From the NCBI GenBank assembly GCA_023053575.1, contig JAKZAP010000015.1:15744142-15808141 (forward strand): 64,000 nt of DNA, written 5' to 3'. Positions 20,080 to 29,177 of the stretch are shown here, piece after piece. The notes under the pieces are model-generated. The model worked only from the letters and a program-made list of their open reading frames with translations. It searched no databases and was not told where the DNA came from. The translations under genes were made by a program, and so were the position numbers. The stretch is from Branchinecta lynchi. Its lineage: Eukaryota; Arthropoda; Branchiopoda; Anostraca; Branchinectidae. Position 1 is the first letter of the stretch. Each line of letters begins with the position of its first letter.

Positions 20080-23000
20080 AAAGGCGGTATTAAGAAAATA
20101 CAATTTGTCAGAAGAAACATATCGCCAGAAATTTAGAGAATTCCGTAAGTCGGAAGACCAAACATTCGCTGAATACGGTTCGCGGTTGGAACATTATGCG
20201 AAAAGATGGTTCAATATCGGGTCGATAGATAACACTACAGATGGCGCGGTTTTGCGGCGAAACTTGACAGGTGTCTTTGAAAAAGTACTGGTAGAACAGT
20301 TTGTTCTTAATTGCGGAAGCGACGGGTTACGAGTATTTTTAAGACAAGAGCAACCTGAATCGGTTTCACAGGCTGCAATGCTAGCAGATAAATGGTTATC
20401 CGCTAGGAAAAATAACATTCCAAAACCCGCGAGAGGCAGCGAAAACAGCTTTTCTGATCCCGGCAAAGGTGCCGAAAGCAAGGCCGAGGGGGATCAGAGA
20501 GAAGGGTCCAGAAGAAAAGGATTCAAGGGGTCAATAGGCCAGAAAGGGAAAAACGACGGGTGCTTTCAATGTGGTGACGTCACGCATTTCAAACGAGATT
20601 GCCCTAAAAAGAGAAGCTTCTTGGGTAACATTCACGTGAGTGCGAATGAAACGCCGAGTGGCAGGCAGGGCGATAATCTTACGGTTGAATGCGAGGTCAG
20701 AGGGAAACACACGACCGCTTTTTTCGACGAAGGTAGCGACATGACGCTGGTTCGGGAAAATTTGGTCAGCATGGCATGTCAAGGTCAGTCATTCATCGAC
20801 CTATCATGCGTACATGGCGACACAAAACGGTGCAAGAGCACGGAAGCTGAGATTCGGCTTATGTTCAAAGACGGGTTTTCGCGGGTTGAGACGGTCCGGG
20901 TTGGTGTTAGCCCGAACTTGCCTTACGGCGTTTTGGTAGGTCGTAACTTCCCAGGGTTCGAAGGCTTACGCGATAGGGCATTAGGAAAAAGTTTCTTCGT
21001 GCAAACGCGATCGTCAACGAATCAGGTAGCTACTCCTATGTTTGAGTTTGAAGATGATATATTCGGTCCGGTCGGGAAAACGCGAAAAACAAGAAAATCG
21101 CGCAGGATCGCCAAATCCGGGTCAAAAAATCCCACAAGGCCCGAACAGTCTGAAGGGATCTCTTCTATCGACGTAAACTCTCTTAGTAAGGATTCAATTG
21201 CGGAACTACAACGAAAGGACCCAACTATTAGGAAATACTTGAAGTTGGCTACGAGCCAGGGAGACAAACCCAAACGATTTACATTGGAGGGAGGTGTCTT
21301 GTATAAGCTACAAGTTGACCCTATTTCGGAAGAGGCGATCACACAGTTGGTGGTTCCCATGGTCTGCAGAAAGCTAGTTCTGAATTTAGGGCACGATATT
21401 CCCTTAGCAGGACACATGGGGAGACGTCGCACGTTTTTACGCATAGCACAGAGGTTCTGGTGGCCAGGCCTCAGCCGCGATATAAACAGTTATTGTCGGT
21501 CATGCAAGGATTGTCAAATGACAGCACGGAAACTGGTGAACGACAGGGCCCCACTGAAACCTTTACCTGTCGTCACGGAACCTTTCCGCCGAATCGCTAT
21601 GGATATGGTAGGCCCCCTAGTTAAAAGTAGTAGTGGTAATCGGTTTCTCCTCGTTATAACTGACTATTGCACTAGATGGGCAGAAGCTATTCCGCTGCGA
21701 ACGACTACGACTGCAAAAATCATTCCAAAGCTGGAAGATTTATTCGCTAGAGTAGGTTATCCAGAGGAAGTCCTCACGGATCAAGGACAGAACTTTATAT
21801 CGAAGAAAATGCACCAGTTGTATGATGCACTTCATATTAAGGGGATAAAAACTTCAATTTATCACCCGGCTACCGATGGATTAACCGAGAGGCTAAACCA
21901 GACTCTCGTTAATATGCTCCGGAAGTTCGTTAGGGACGAACCCCGTAATTGGGACAAGTTGTTGCCGAGCCTACTATTTGCATACAGGGAAGTACCACAA
22001 GCTTCAAGCGGGTTTTCGCCTTTCGAACTGCTTTACGGTCGCAAGCCAAGAGGCCCACTAGACGTTCTCCGCGAGTCATGGGAAGAACCCAAGGATTGCT
22101 CCCAGAGTGTCGTCAGGTACGTCGTGGAAATGCGCGAAAGACTTCAGAAAATGACCGAATTTGCGGCCGATAATCAGAAAGATGCGTCACAAAGGCAAAA
22201 AGCTCATTACGATAAACATTCGTCGGTACGAACGTTCGATATCGGAGATGAAGCTCTAGTCCTGTTGCCAGTTGGTAATTCAAAATTAGAGGTACAATGG
22301 CAAGGGCCAACTAAGGTCCTAAGGAAAATTGGTGACCTGAATTACGAGGTAGAAGCGTATGGGACACAGCAGAAGAGCAAAACATTGCATGTCAATTTGT
22401 TGAGACATTTTTTATGCCCTGAAACAATAACTTGTCTTATTGCAGAATCTAGACGTGAACTGGAGATACCTGCCGTTGCAGAGGGAGAAGAATTCAGTGG
22501 AACAATCGACTTCGACGATCGCCTATCCGGAGAGCAAAAGAAAAAGGTGGGTCTTATACTGCAGAAGTATAAACGAACCTTAAGTTGCAAACCCGGTCGA
22601 GTGACCATTTTAAAGCATTATATCGACACTGGAGATCACAGGCCTACACGCCAACCTCCATATCGCGTACCACAGAGCAAACGGGACACTGTTTCGTGCG
22701 AAACCAAAAAAATGTTAGAAGAAGGACTGATAGAGCCAACAGTTAGCCCCTACTCCTCACCAGTAGTCCTTGTTCCGAAACGCGACGGAAGCGTGCGTTT
22801 TTGCGTCGATTACAGAGCGCTTAACGCGCAAACAGTAACAGACGCATATCCTATGCCGCGCGCAGATGATCTAAGGGACGAGATAGGTAATGCCCAGTAC
22901 CTTAGCGTCCTCGACGGAACTAAGGGGTATTGGCAGTTCGAAATGGAGGAAAGTAGTAGGGAAAAGACAGCGTTTGTAACACACGAGGGCCAGTTTGTTT

Positions 23001-23905
23001 GGAAAGTAATGCCGTTCGGCTTAAAAAACGCGGGTTCAACGTTTCAGCGGGGTATCGACGAGATACTGCGGGATTGCAAAAGGTTCGCGAAGGCATATAT
23101 CGACGACATTGTCATATTTAGCAATTCATTCGACGAACACTTGAGTCACATCGAAGCGGTACTGAGTTGCTTAGAAGCAGCAAATTTTACGGTAAATCCG
23201 GCGAAGTGCCACTGGTGTCAAAAAGAGGTGACCTTCCTGGGGTTTAAGATAGGATGCGGGATACTGCGGCCGGTTACGGAAAAGGTTAGGGCAGTACTGG
23301 ATTTCCCACGTCCCGAAACTAAAGAAGCCGTAAAATCATTCCTGGGTATGATAGCATATTACCGGGCATTCATCCCAGAGAGGGCGGGAATAGCAGAACC
23401 ATTGAACCGCCTACTGCGTAAATCCTCACCAGATCCTGTCGAATGGGGAAAGGAATGCGAAGCCGCATTCAACAAATTAAAGCAAAAGCTATGCACAGCA
23501 CCGGTACTCCACAACGCGGATTACGATTTACCTTTCGTCTTACAAGTTGATGCCTCGGGCAAAGGGCTGGGTGCCGTACTAAGCCAACGCTGGCCGGATG
23601 GAGAGCATCCGATCGAATACAAAAGTAGACCACTGCTACCACGGGAAATGAATTATTCTACTTTCGAGAAAGAGGCCCTGGCAATCGTATGGGCGGTAAA
23701 AGAATTCGACTTCTACCTCGACGGACGCGAGTTCGAGATCGAAACCGACCACAGCCCGTTGCAATACCTTCAGAGCTTCAAAATCCAAAATCCTAGAGTC
23801 GCACGTTGGGCGCTGATCCTTCAAGGGTATAGTTTCACTATCACCGCTAGAGCTGGGTCACGCAACGCCAATGCGGACACGTTGTCACGTCTCGTTAACG
23901 TTTAA
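20045..23905 (+). CDS. gag C-terminus fused to pol: nucleocapsid, protease, integrase, RT, RNase H
   Basis: A single 1286-codon frame. Order by residue: capsid remainder (1-120), CCHC knuckle CFQCGDVTHFKRDC (about 173-186), protease FFDEGSDMTLV (about 226-236, Asp-Glu-Gly where DTG or DSG is usual), integrase zinc domain H-x6-H...C-x2-C (about 449-488), integrase core with Asp about 518, Asp about 579 and Glu about 615, then RT from about 860 with VLDGTKGYWQ, PFGLKNA and YIDDI (about 1018), and RNase H with QVDASGKGLGAVL (about 1169), Glu about 1207 and ETDHSPLQ (about 1233). Integrase before RT is the Ty1/copia order, known within Ty3/gypsy from the Gmr1 group. No internal stops; all catalytic residues seem present. 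Confidence 0.93.
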   Translation: MRLLLRSFETVKKAVLRKYNLSEETYRQKFREFRKSEDQTFAEYGSRLEHYAKRWFNIGSIDNTTDGAVLRRNLTGVFEKVLVEQFVLNCGSDGLRVFLRQEQPESVSQAAMLADKWLSARKNNIPKPARGSENSFSDPGKGAESKAEGDQREGSRRKGFKGSIGQKGKNDGCFQCGDVTHFKRDCPKKRSFLGNIHVSANETPSGRQGDNLTVECEVRGKHTTAFFDEGSDMTLVRENLVSMACQGQSFIDLSCVHGDTKRCKSTEAEIRLMFKDGFSRVETVRVGVSPNLPYGVLVGRNFPGFEGLRDRALGKSFFVQTRSSTNQVATPMFEFEDDIFGPVGKTRKTRKSRRIAKSGSKNPTRPEQSEGISSIDVNSLSKDSIAELQRKDPTIRKYLKLATSQGDKPKRFTLEGGVLYKLQVDPISEEAITQLVVPMVCRKLVLNLGHDIPLAGHMGRRRTFLRIAQRFWWPGLSRDINSYCRSCKDCQMTARKLVNDRAPLKPLPVVTEPFRRIAMDMVGPLVKSSSGNRFLLVITDYCTRWAEAIPLRTTTTAKIIPKLEDLFARVGYPEEVLTDQGQNFISKKMHQLYDALHIKGIKTSIYHPATDGLTERLNQTLVNMLRKFVRDEPRNWDKLLPSLLFAYREVPQASSGFSPFELLYGRKPRGPLDVLRESWEEPKDCSQSVVRYVVEMRERLQKMTEFAADNQKDASQRQKAHYDKHSSVRTFDIGDEALVLLPVGNSKLEVQWQGPTKVLRKIGDLNYEVEAYGTQQKSKTLHVNLLRHFLCPETITCLIAESRRELEIPAVAEGEEFSGTIDFDDRLSGEQKKKVGLILQKYKRTLSCKPGRVTILKHYIDTGDHRPTRQPPYRVPQSKRDTVSCETKKMLEEGLIEPTVSPYSSPVVLVPKRDGSVRFCVDYRALNAQTVTDAYPMPRADDLRDEIGNAQYLSVLDGTKGYWQFEMEESSREKTAFVTHEGQFVWKVMPFGLKNAGSTFQRGIDEILRDCKRFAKAYIDDIVIFSNSFDEHLSHIEAVLSCLEAANFTVNPAKCHWCQKEVTFLGFKIGCGILRPVTEKVRAVLDFPRPETKEAVKSFLGMIAYYRAFIPERAGIAEPLNRLLRKSSPDPVEWGKECEAAFNKLKQKLCTAPVLHNADYDLPFVLQVDASGKGLGAVLSQRWPDGEHPIEYKSRPLLPREMNYSTFEKEALAIVWAVKEFDFYLDGREFEIETDHSPLQYLQSFKIQNPRVARWALILQGYSFTITARAGSRNANADTLSRLVNV

Positions 23906-23956
23906 AGCAAACGTTAACAACTGTGTGTAAATAGTATGTAAATATGTTTTCTTCTT

Positions 23957-23958
23957 AG
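23957..23958 (+). promoter_or_regulatory. Predicted 3' splice site directly before the third ORF
   Basis: A run of pyrimidines (TTTTCTTCTTAG) ends at 23958, and the ATG of the third ORF begins at the next base. The spacer between pol and the third ORF is AT-rich and has possible branch-point sequence (ACTGTG, GTTAAC). Confidence 0.5.
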
Positions 23959-24627
23959 ATGGACCACGCCGTCCGAGTTCATAAGACGTTCGTACTCAAG
24001 TTAGACGAAGAACGAAAAGACGCGGAATGGCGGGAGATCGCACTTAAAGAGTTCAGATTTCGACAGTCAGCGGACACAACGCTAAAAGAGCTTTTTGCAT
24101 TAGAGCAACGAGACGAGAAAGACGAATTTGGCGCTCGGTATTTTAGACTTGACGGTCTTCTGTTTCGCAAACATAACAAGTCCGAAGCTCAGATTCTAGT
24201 ACCGGCAAGGTACCGAACCGCGATTATTGTGGAAGCCCATATTAAGGTGAACGGAAACCACAATTCGAGTCGTGACACCATCCAGAAAATAATGGAAAAG
24301 AACTTTTGGCCCCGCCTACACCACGAGGTCAATAGTTATGTCAGAAGTTGTGGATGTAACATACCGCGGGTGCGGGAACAACGGCCAGAGAGGCCTACTC
24401 CAAGATCAACAACCACCCGGTCGCAAGCGAACCTATCGCCAGCCACTCAAACGCTAGCCAGTCGCTCGTCACCTATCCAGCTCAAGAGGAAGATTCCGGA
24501 TCCAGATCCAGCCCCGGCTGAGAACCCCGATCCGATTCCAGAATTCGTCGAGTTGGACAACCTGGACAGCCCCGTGTTCGACCTGTTTGGAGACGCCATG
24601 GAACCAGACCCATTGGAACAAGCCTAG
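23959..24627 (+). CDS. Third ORF of the gypsy element: duplicated integrase zinc-binding region with proline-rich tail
   Basis: 222 residues in a frame different from pol, with a stop codon just before its ATG. Residues about 22-133 parallel the region that precedes and forms the integrase HHCC domain in pol: DTTLKELFAL, then YFRLDGLLFRK, ILVPARYR, H-x6-H, 29 residues, and a terminal C-x-C (C-x2-C in pol). The spacing H-x6-H-x29-C is identical in both copies, and the FWP and NSY(V/C)RSC phrases are shared. No DDE core follows. The last 85 residues are proline-, serine- and acid-rich and probably disordered (KRKIPDPDPAPAENPDPIPE). Function unknown; nucleic-acid or integrase binding is conceivable. 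It stands where integrase lies in conventional Ty3/gypsy elements. Confidence 0.85.
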   Translation: MDHAVRVHKTFVLKLDEERKDAEWREIALKEFRFRQSADTTLKELFALEQRDEKDEFGARYFRLDGLLFRKHNKSEAQILVPARYRTAIIVEAHIKVNGNHNSSRDTIQKIMEKNFWPRLHHEVNSYVRSCGCNIPRVREQRPERPTPRSTTTRSQANLSPATQTLASRSSPIQLKRKIPDPDPAPAENPDPIPEFVELDNLDSPVFDLFGDAMEPDPLEQA

Positions 24628-24653
24628 GAAGAAAGAGAAGAAGAGAATGGATA
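24626..24653 (+). promoter_or_regulatory. Polypurine tract
   Basis: AGGAAGAAAGAGAAGAAGAG runs to within a few bases of the 3' LTR. It is the expected primer for plus-strand synthesis. Confidence 0.75.
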
Positions 24654-24792
24654 TGTCGTGAAAACATCAGTTTGAATGAATATGTTTACTTCGATTTTGG
24701 TTTACCTGTTATTCAGGAGAATACACCTAGCTTAGCTCCGATACAGACCTCCTTAGGGCGCGCGCTAATTCATTCAGCTTTGAATCGTGACA
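24654..24792 (+). repeat. 3' LTR
   Basis: Starts TGTCGTG and ends GTGACA, matching the 5' LTR. It is followed by GCGTC, which pairs with GCCTC before the 5' LTR as target duplication. Confidence 0.9.
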
Positions 24793-25691
24793 GCGTCACT
24801 CGCCCCAGATTTCAAACAATGAATAATCTGAAAATATGAACAATTTAACTCGAGCTGCATTTCATTACTCTTACAATTTAATTTTTCTGGAATATCAAGC
24901 TTACGAGCCAAAATACTTACTTTTTCACTATACATTGGTATCAAAGTTTTATCCCACTGGATCCGCGTAAAATATTTATGAGGAATAGGATTAGGAGTGG
25001 GAACATGCGAAGGTGCGCTTGCGGGGGACGAAATAACTACAAATTGAATAGGCAAATGGTCACTAATTGGAAAATCTGGAATAACTTTAACAGTCTCATG
25101 GGGGGCCGAATTACATAGAACATGGTCGATATTACTCGTACTACCGCTCCAATGTAAATAAGTAAAATCAAGGGATTTTGAAATCAGATTAAAATTCGGT
25201 AAACAAGAAAATAAAACTGTACTACGTTCGTTAGAAACATTCAGGTCACAGTTAAAATCGCCTGAAACAAAGATACGTTGGCCCGAATCAAGACGGGATA
25301 CATGACAGCTTAGCCTATGACAAGATGCCGCGAAAGCTTCGAAAGACGAATCATCATTGTAATTTGTCGGTAAGTAGCAGTTAATCAGCACACAGTCTGA
25401 CAGACGACATGCAATGAAAGTTTCGTCAGTAAATATAACATCAGAATTGAATGCTTTAGGTATGAAAGTTGCAATGCCGCCGGAAGGACGACCACCAGTT
25501 GGTCTTGCAGGCACACTAAACACATCGTACACACTTGACAATGAAGTTAACATGGGCAGAGAATGGTCCAATAAATGGTGCTCCTGTAAGCAGAGTATAG
25601 ACGATCCATCTGAAATAAAATTTTGCAATACTGCTAGCTTCCCAAATACACCGTTAGAATTAAAAGACGTAACTAAAGACCGGACAATCAA
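24793..25691 (-). pseudogene. LINE B ORF2, part 1: endonuclease
   Basis: Most of the APE domain is present: LCLQEHHLLD (Glu), YLPTNYND, VSGDFNCDL, NIDHVL and ISDHLPI. It is followed by the linker (HKYFTRIQWD, ARKLDIPEKL). The frame is cut at 24793 by the gypsy 3' LTR; the last eight residues of the open frame are LTR-encoded. No usable ATG is seen at the ORF start (a TTG is the first codon). Confidence 0.85.
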
Positions 25692-26587
25692 TTAAGTAGT
25701 TTACGTACAACCGGGCAACTAAAACTAAACGACGGGTGCTTATCAGAATTACAATTAGCGCAACGCACGTCATTTGTGCAAGGGGTTTCTCTTGACGATC
25801 TGTGATTTCCACAGCACCTAGCACACTTTGGATTCACGGAGCTGCAAGCTTTTTCGACGTGGCGAAAACTCTGGCAGCGGAGACATCTTCTAGGTAGCAT
25901 CTTATCCTTCTCAACACGAAAGTACTCATAGCCAAATTTAATACCGTGAACAATGTAATACGCTAGAAATGCTTCGGATTCACACGACAATTTAACAGTT
26001 TTGGACTTTCCCAGGCGCTTAAATTCCAAAATTCCGGGCGTAGCAGTAGCTTCATGTTGAATGTCAAATTCCGGATCAACACCACGGATAATTCCACAAA
26101 AGTTAGACTTTTTCGTAGAGATTTCACATTCGGGGAAAGCAGTTTTTAAATCTGAGGTGAGTTTATCAGCATGGTCTGCTTGCAGTGTTATGAGGATCGA
26201 ATCATTGTTCTTCTTGATTCGTTTGATTGAACCTGAACAAATCTTGTCTAATTCTCTTTTCCTAGAGATAGGGTCACACAACACTGTTGGTGGATTACTG
26301 AGTACTATTGTCTCACTTGTATCAGTATTCATGGGGAGGGGGAGGGGGGACCATTCAGAAACGTCGGTCGAAGAAGTTGCGGCAGTTACTGAGGGATTTG
26401 CGAGCGATGTTTTAAGCTCCGATTCGATCCGATCAAGGGAGGATAAAGTCTTTCCCAGTTTTTTCGAGCAATCGCTAACAATTCGGTCAAAAAGGACGCT
26501 AGATTCAGATTTCAACAATGGGCAATCTCTAAAGGTTTTGGGGACGATTAATGGCCACTTGTAAGAAGTGCCGTCAAGTTCAGTCAC
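25688..26587 (-). CDS. LINE B ORF1, gag-like protein with CCHC knuckles (5'-truncated)
   Basis: About 299 residues, open to the element's 5' boundary and without a credible ATG at the edge, so the N-terminus is missing. The C-terminal quarter holds a triple Cys/His cluster (CLRCQSFRHVEKAC, then CARCCGNHR....C, then CANCNSDKHPSFSFSC), as in ORF1 of Jockey/I/R1-group LINEs, where it binds the element's RNA. The stop TGA (25690-25688) lies at the start of the ORF2 frame, so ORF2 is probably reached by reinitiation or frameshifting. The frame has no internal stop. Confidence 0.8.
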   Translation of the reverse strand: MTELDGTSYKWPLIVPKTFRDCPLLKSESSVLFDRIVSDCSKKLGKTLSSLDRIESELKTSLANPSVTAATSSTDVSEWSPLPLPMNTDTSETIVLSNPPTVLCDPISRKRELDKICSGSIKRIKKNNDSILITLQADHADKLTSDLKTAFPECEISTKKSNFCGIIRGVDPEFDIQHEATATPGILEFKRLGKSKTVKLSCESEAFLAYYIVHGIKFGYEYFRVEKDKMLPRRCLRCQSFRHVEKACSSVNPKCARCCGNHRSSRETPCTNDVRCANCNSDKHPSFSFSCPVVRKLLN

Positions 26588-27930
26588 CAATATGCTTCAG
26601 ATTTGAAGCTAGAACTACTTTCACGCCCTTTTACTGGTTTTGTGAACCATGGTGTTCTGCCTTCGTCATTGATGAATGCTGAATTAAGGCGGGAGATGTG
26701 ACATCTTCTGATAACTATCGTCCTATTGCCCTGGCAACGGTGTTATCTAAGCTTTTAGAGAAGTGTCTTCTTGTAAAGCTTTCAGCATTTTTTGGGACAT
26801 CTTGTCATCAGTTTGGATTTAAAAAAAAGATCCAGTGTTGATTTTGCTATTTTTCTTTTTAAGTTTATTGTAGAACATTTTTGGTTTTTTTCCACACCTG
26901 TTTACGCTTGTTTTATTGACTCTGCCAAAGCGTTTGACAGAATAAATCATGCTAAAATGCTGAAAATCTAGCTTGAAAGAGGTGTTCAGTATGTTAAGTT
27001 GTTGGGGTTCTGGATTAGAAATCAGCGGTTTTCTGTGAGGTGGGGGAGCACTCTTAGTACAGATTTCACTCTGGGAAATGGTTTAAGGCAATGGGGTATA
27101 CTTTCTCCTATTTTGTACAGTGTTTATGTTGATGCTCTGTCAGTCCAACTTAGGTCTGTTCTGGCTGGTTAATATATCGTAGGACAATGCTTGAACCATC
27201 TTCTGTTTGCGGATGACCTTGTAATCCTTTCCCCGATTGTGTTTGGTTTAAATCGGCTACTCGCTATTTGTGATGTGTTTGCCAGTGAGTATGATGTGAT
27301 TTTTAACACTTCGAAAACGTATGCTATGGCTTTTATTCCGACTGGATGTAAAGTGTGAAACAAGAAGTTTATTTGAGTGGGCATTACATTTGTTGATGAA
27401 TTCCGTTACCTTGGATTTTATTTTAAAAAGGATCTTAGGGATGATCGCCATATTTCTGAGATTATGAAAAGTTTTTGTAAAGAGCAAATGCTTTGGTTTG
27501 GAAATTTGGTTTCCTTAACGAGGATATGAAGATACTGTTGCATAAACATTTTTCACTGTTATACACAGTATGTGTATAACAGTGCTATAAGGAAACTGCT
27601 TCGCCTGCCACGTAGATGTAGTGGTAGTGAAGTTCTAGTGGCAAAACGTTGTTTTACATTGAGAGAGCTCCAGCGGAAAGCTTGTGTATCTCTATTTATT
27701 CGCCTCAATAAGAGTGATAATGATCTTGAACAGTTGGCCGCAAAACCTATCTTCTATAATCTTGGAGTGTGGAAGGCACTTTTAGCTGATTGTTTTGCTT
27801 TGGCCGAGTAATAAGTAGTTAGCGGTTGCTTTGTTGATGTGTTATTTTCCTTATTTATTATTTATATTTTTGTTAGATTCTGGCTTTTTTGGCTGAATTA
27901 AATACAAAATCATTATCATCATTAACTAAG
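26588..27930 (+). mobile_element. LINE A, 3' half (resumes after LINE B)
   Basis: It starts with the second CAATAT and continues LINE A RT. It ends in a short ATT/ATC-rich tail (about 27905-27928) after AATTAAATACA. It is more eroded than the 5' half, with several stops and indels. Confidence 0.8.
26591..27811 (+). pseudogene. LINE A ORF2: rest of RT, many breaks
   Basis: In shifting frames: TGFVNHGVLPSSLMNA, DNYRPIALATVLSKLLEK, HQFGFKK, motif A CFIDSAKAFDRINHAKML, motif B GLRQWGILSPILYSVYVDA (Gly-Gly replaced by Trp-Gly), motif C HLLFADDLVIL and thumb FRYLGF, then a C-terminal piece at 27572-27811 (RKLLRLPRRCSGSEVL, FTLRELQRKACVSLF). Stops are frequent, so it is inactive. Confidence 0.8.
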
Positions 27931-27939
27931 GATCGACGG

Positions 27940-28720
27940 AATTCCGGAACCCCCATCTGCCTCCCCCCGCAGTGTCCAAATCCGGTCCAGTCCTGTCAGT
28001 GATGTATTTAGAGCGTGTGCTTGTTCTTCGCACCAAGTTTCATCTCGATCGCTCCACTCTGAGAGTTTCACACGATTTCCGGTTCTCCCCTCCGACTCCC
28101 ACCCAGATTCGTCCGATCCGGGCCAGACTTGAAATGAGACATCTAAGACAAGAGATCTTTCCAGATATCAAGTTTCATTAAGATCCAATCACCCAGTGTT
28201 TCCAAGTTAGTTTTATCGGGTCCCTGATACGCCTGCCAAGTTTTATCGTCCTAGCCCACCTGGAAGTACATTAACAACAGATCGCCGGAATTCCGGACCC
28301 CTCCCCTCCAACTCCCCCCACAGTATCCGAATCCGGTCCAATTCTGTCAGCGATGTATCTAGAGCTTGTGCTTGTTCTTACCACCAAGTTTCATCTCGAT
28401 CGCTCCACTTTGAGAGTTTCCCACGATTTCCGGTTCCCCCCTCCTACTCCCCCCCAGATTCATAGGATCCGGTCCGGAATCGAAACGAGACATCTGAGAC
28501 ACGAGATCTTTCCAGATTTAAAGTTTCATTACGATCCGATCAACCGTTCGAAAGTTATGTATGTCCTTATTTTCCGGATTCCACCACCTCGCCTTCCCCC
28601 CACGATGGTCGGATCAGGCAAGTGACTATTTCCAAGTTAGTTCGGTCTGCTCCCTGATATGCCTGCCAAGTTTCATCGTCCTACCTTATCTGGAAGTACC
28701 CTAACTCGCAAACACCGGAC
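27940..28720 (+). repeat. Repeat family X, two tandem units of about 350 bp
   Basis: The phrases GATCG(A/C)CGGAATTCCGGA (about 27930 and 28281), CATCTCGATCGCTCCACT (about 28040 and 28390) and TGCCAAGTTT(T/C)ATCGTCCTA (about 28232 and 28660) recur with a spacing of about 350-430. The tract ends in GACCGACCGACCGACGG (about 28724-28740). Confidence 0.7.
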
Positions 28721-29177
28721 TAACCGACCGACCGACCGACGGAAATGTGATCGGCATATGACCACTTGGCCGGAAGGCAAGTGCCATAAAAATGTTTCTT
28801 TGGTATTTTTGGTACTTTTCAGATTTTGAGTCATACTCCCAACCCCCCAGGACAAAAGAAGCCGAATTTTTTTCTTGATTTTTGACCGTTCCGAGGCCCA
28901 CTGAGATATTCCCCGCAAACACGAGTTGTCGTGATCGGCTCGTAGGATGGTTCAAGTATTCATTTGTGGACTAGCAATAATACAACGCTGGACAACTTGG
29001 CTGAGGGGTATTTTACTATCGTGATGGCTCTACTATCCGGATATTTTACAATATCGAGATGTTTCGGACCATTACGATATATTTTTTGTATCATCATAAC
29101 TTACACAGTATACAGATCTATTGTATCGCTCAGTATCGAATCACTCCAAAGTAAATTAAGGTCCCGGATTACAGTTA

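Larger units (their letters stand above)
19369..24792 (+). mobile_element. Ty3/gypsy LTR retrotransposon, Gmr1-like domain order, with third ORF
   Basis: A structurally complete element of about 5.4 kb. It has near-identical terminal repeats of about 140 bp that start TGTCG and end GTGACA, a primer-binding site directly after the 5' LTR, gag, pol with integrase before RT/RNase H, a third ORF, and a purine tract before the 3' LTR. It is inserted in LINE B ORF2 with a 5-base target duplication (GCCTC/GCGTC on the + strand, one difference). The near identity of the LTRs indicates a young insertion, yet gag carries a frameshift. Confidence 0.95.
14670..26587 (-). mobile_element. LINE B (minus strand), inserted into LINE A and itself twice interrupted
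   Basis: Read on the minus strand it contains ORF1 with three zinc knuckles, ORF2 with a nearly complete endonuclease, RT and C-terminal domain, a 3' UTR with AATAAA and an (AAT)n tail ending at about 14670. ORF2 is split by the gypsy element (19369-24792) and by the CR1/L2-like element (15863-18565). Across both gaps the reading frame is continuous once the insert and one copy of the target duplication are disregarded, so LINE B was intact at these points when it was hit. It is 5'-truncated: ORF1 is open to the left edge of the element. Confidence 0.9.

Noticed and set aside
23959..24627. Third gypsy ORF as an envelope gene
   Set aside because: No signal peptide, transmembrane segment or cleavage site is visible; the similarity is to the integrase zinc domain.
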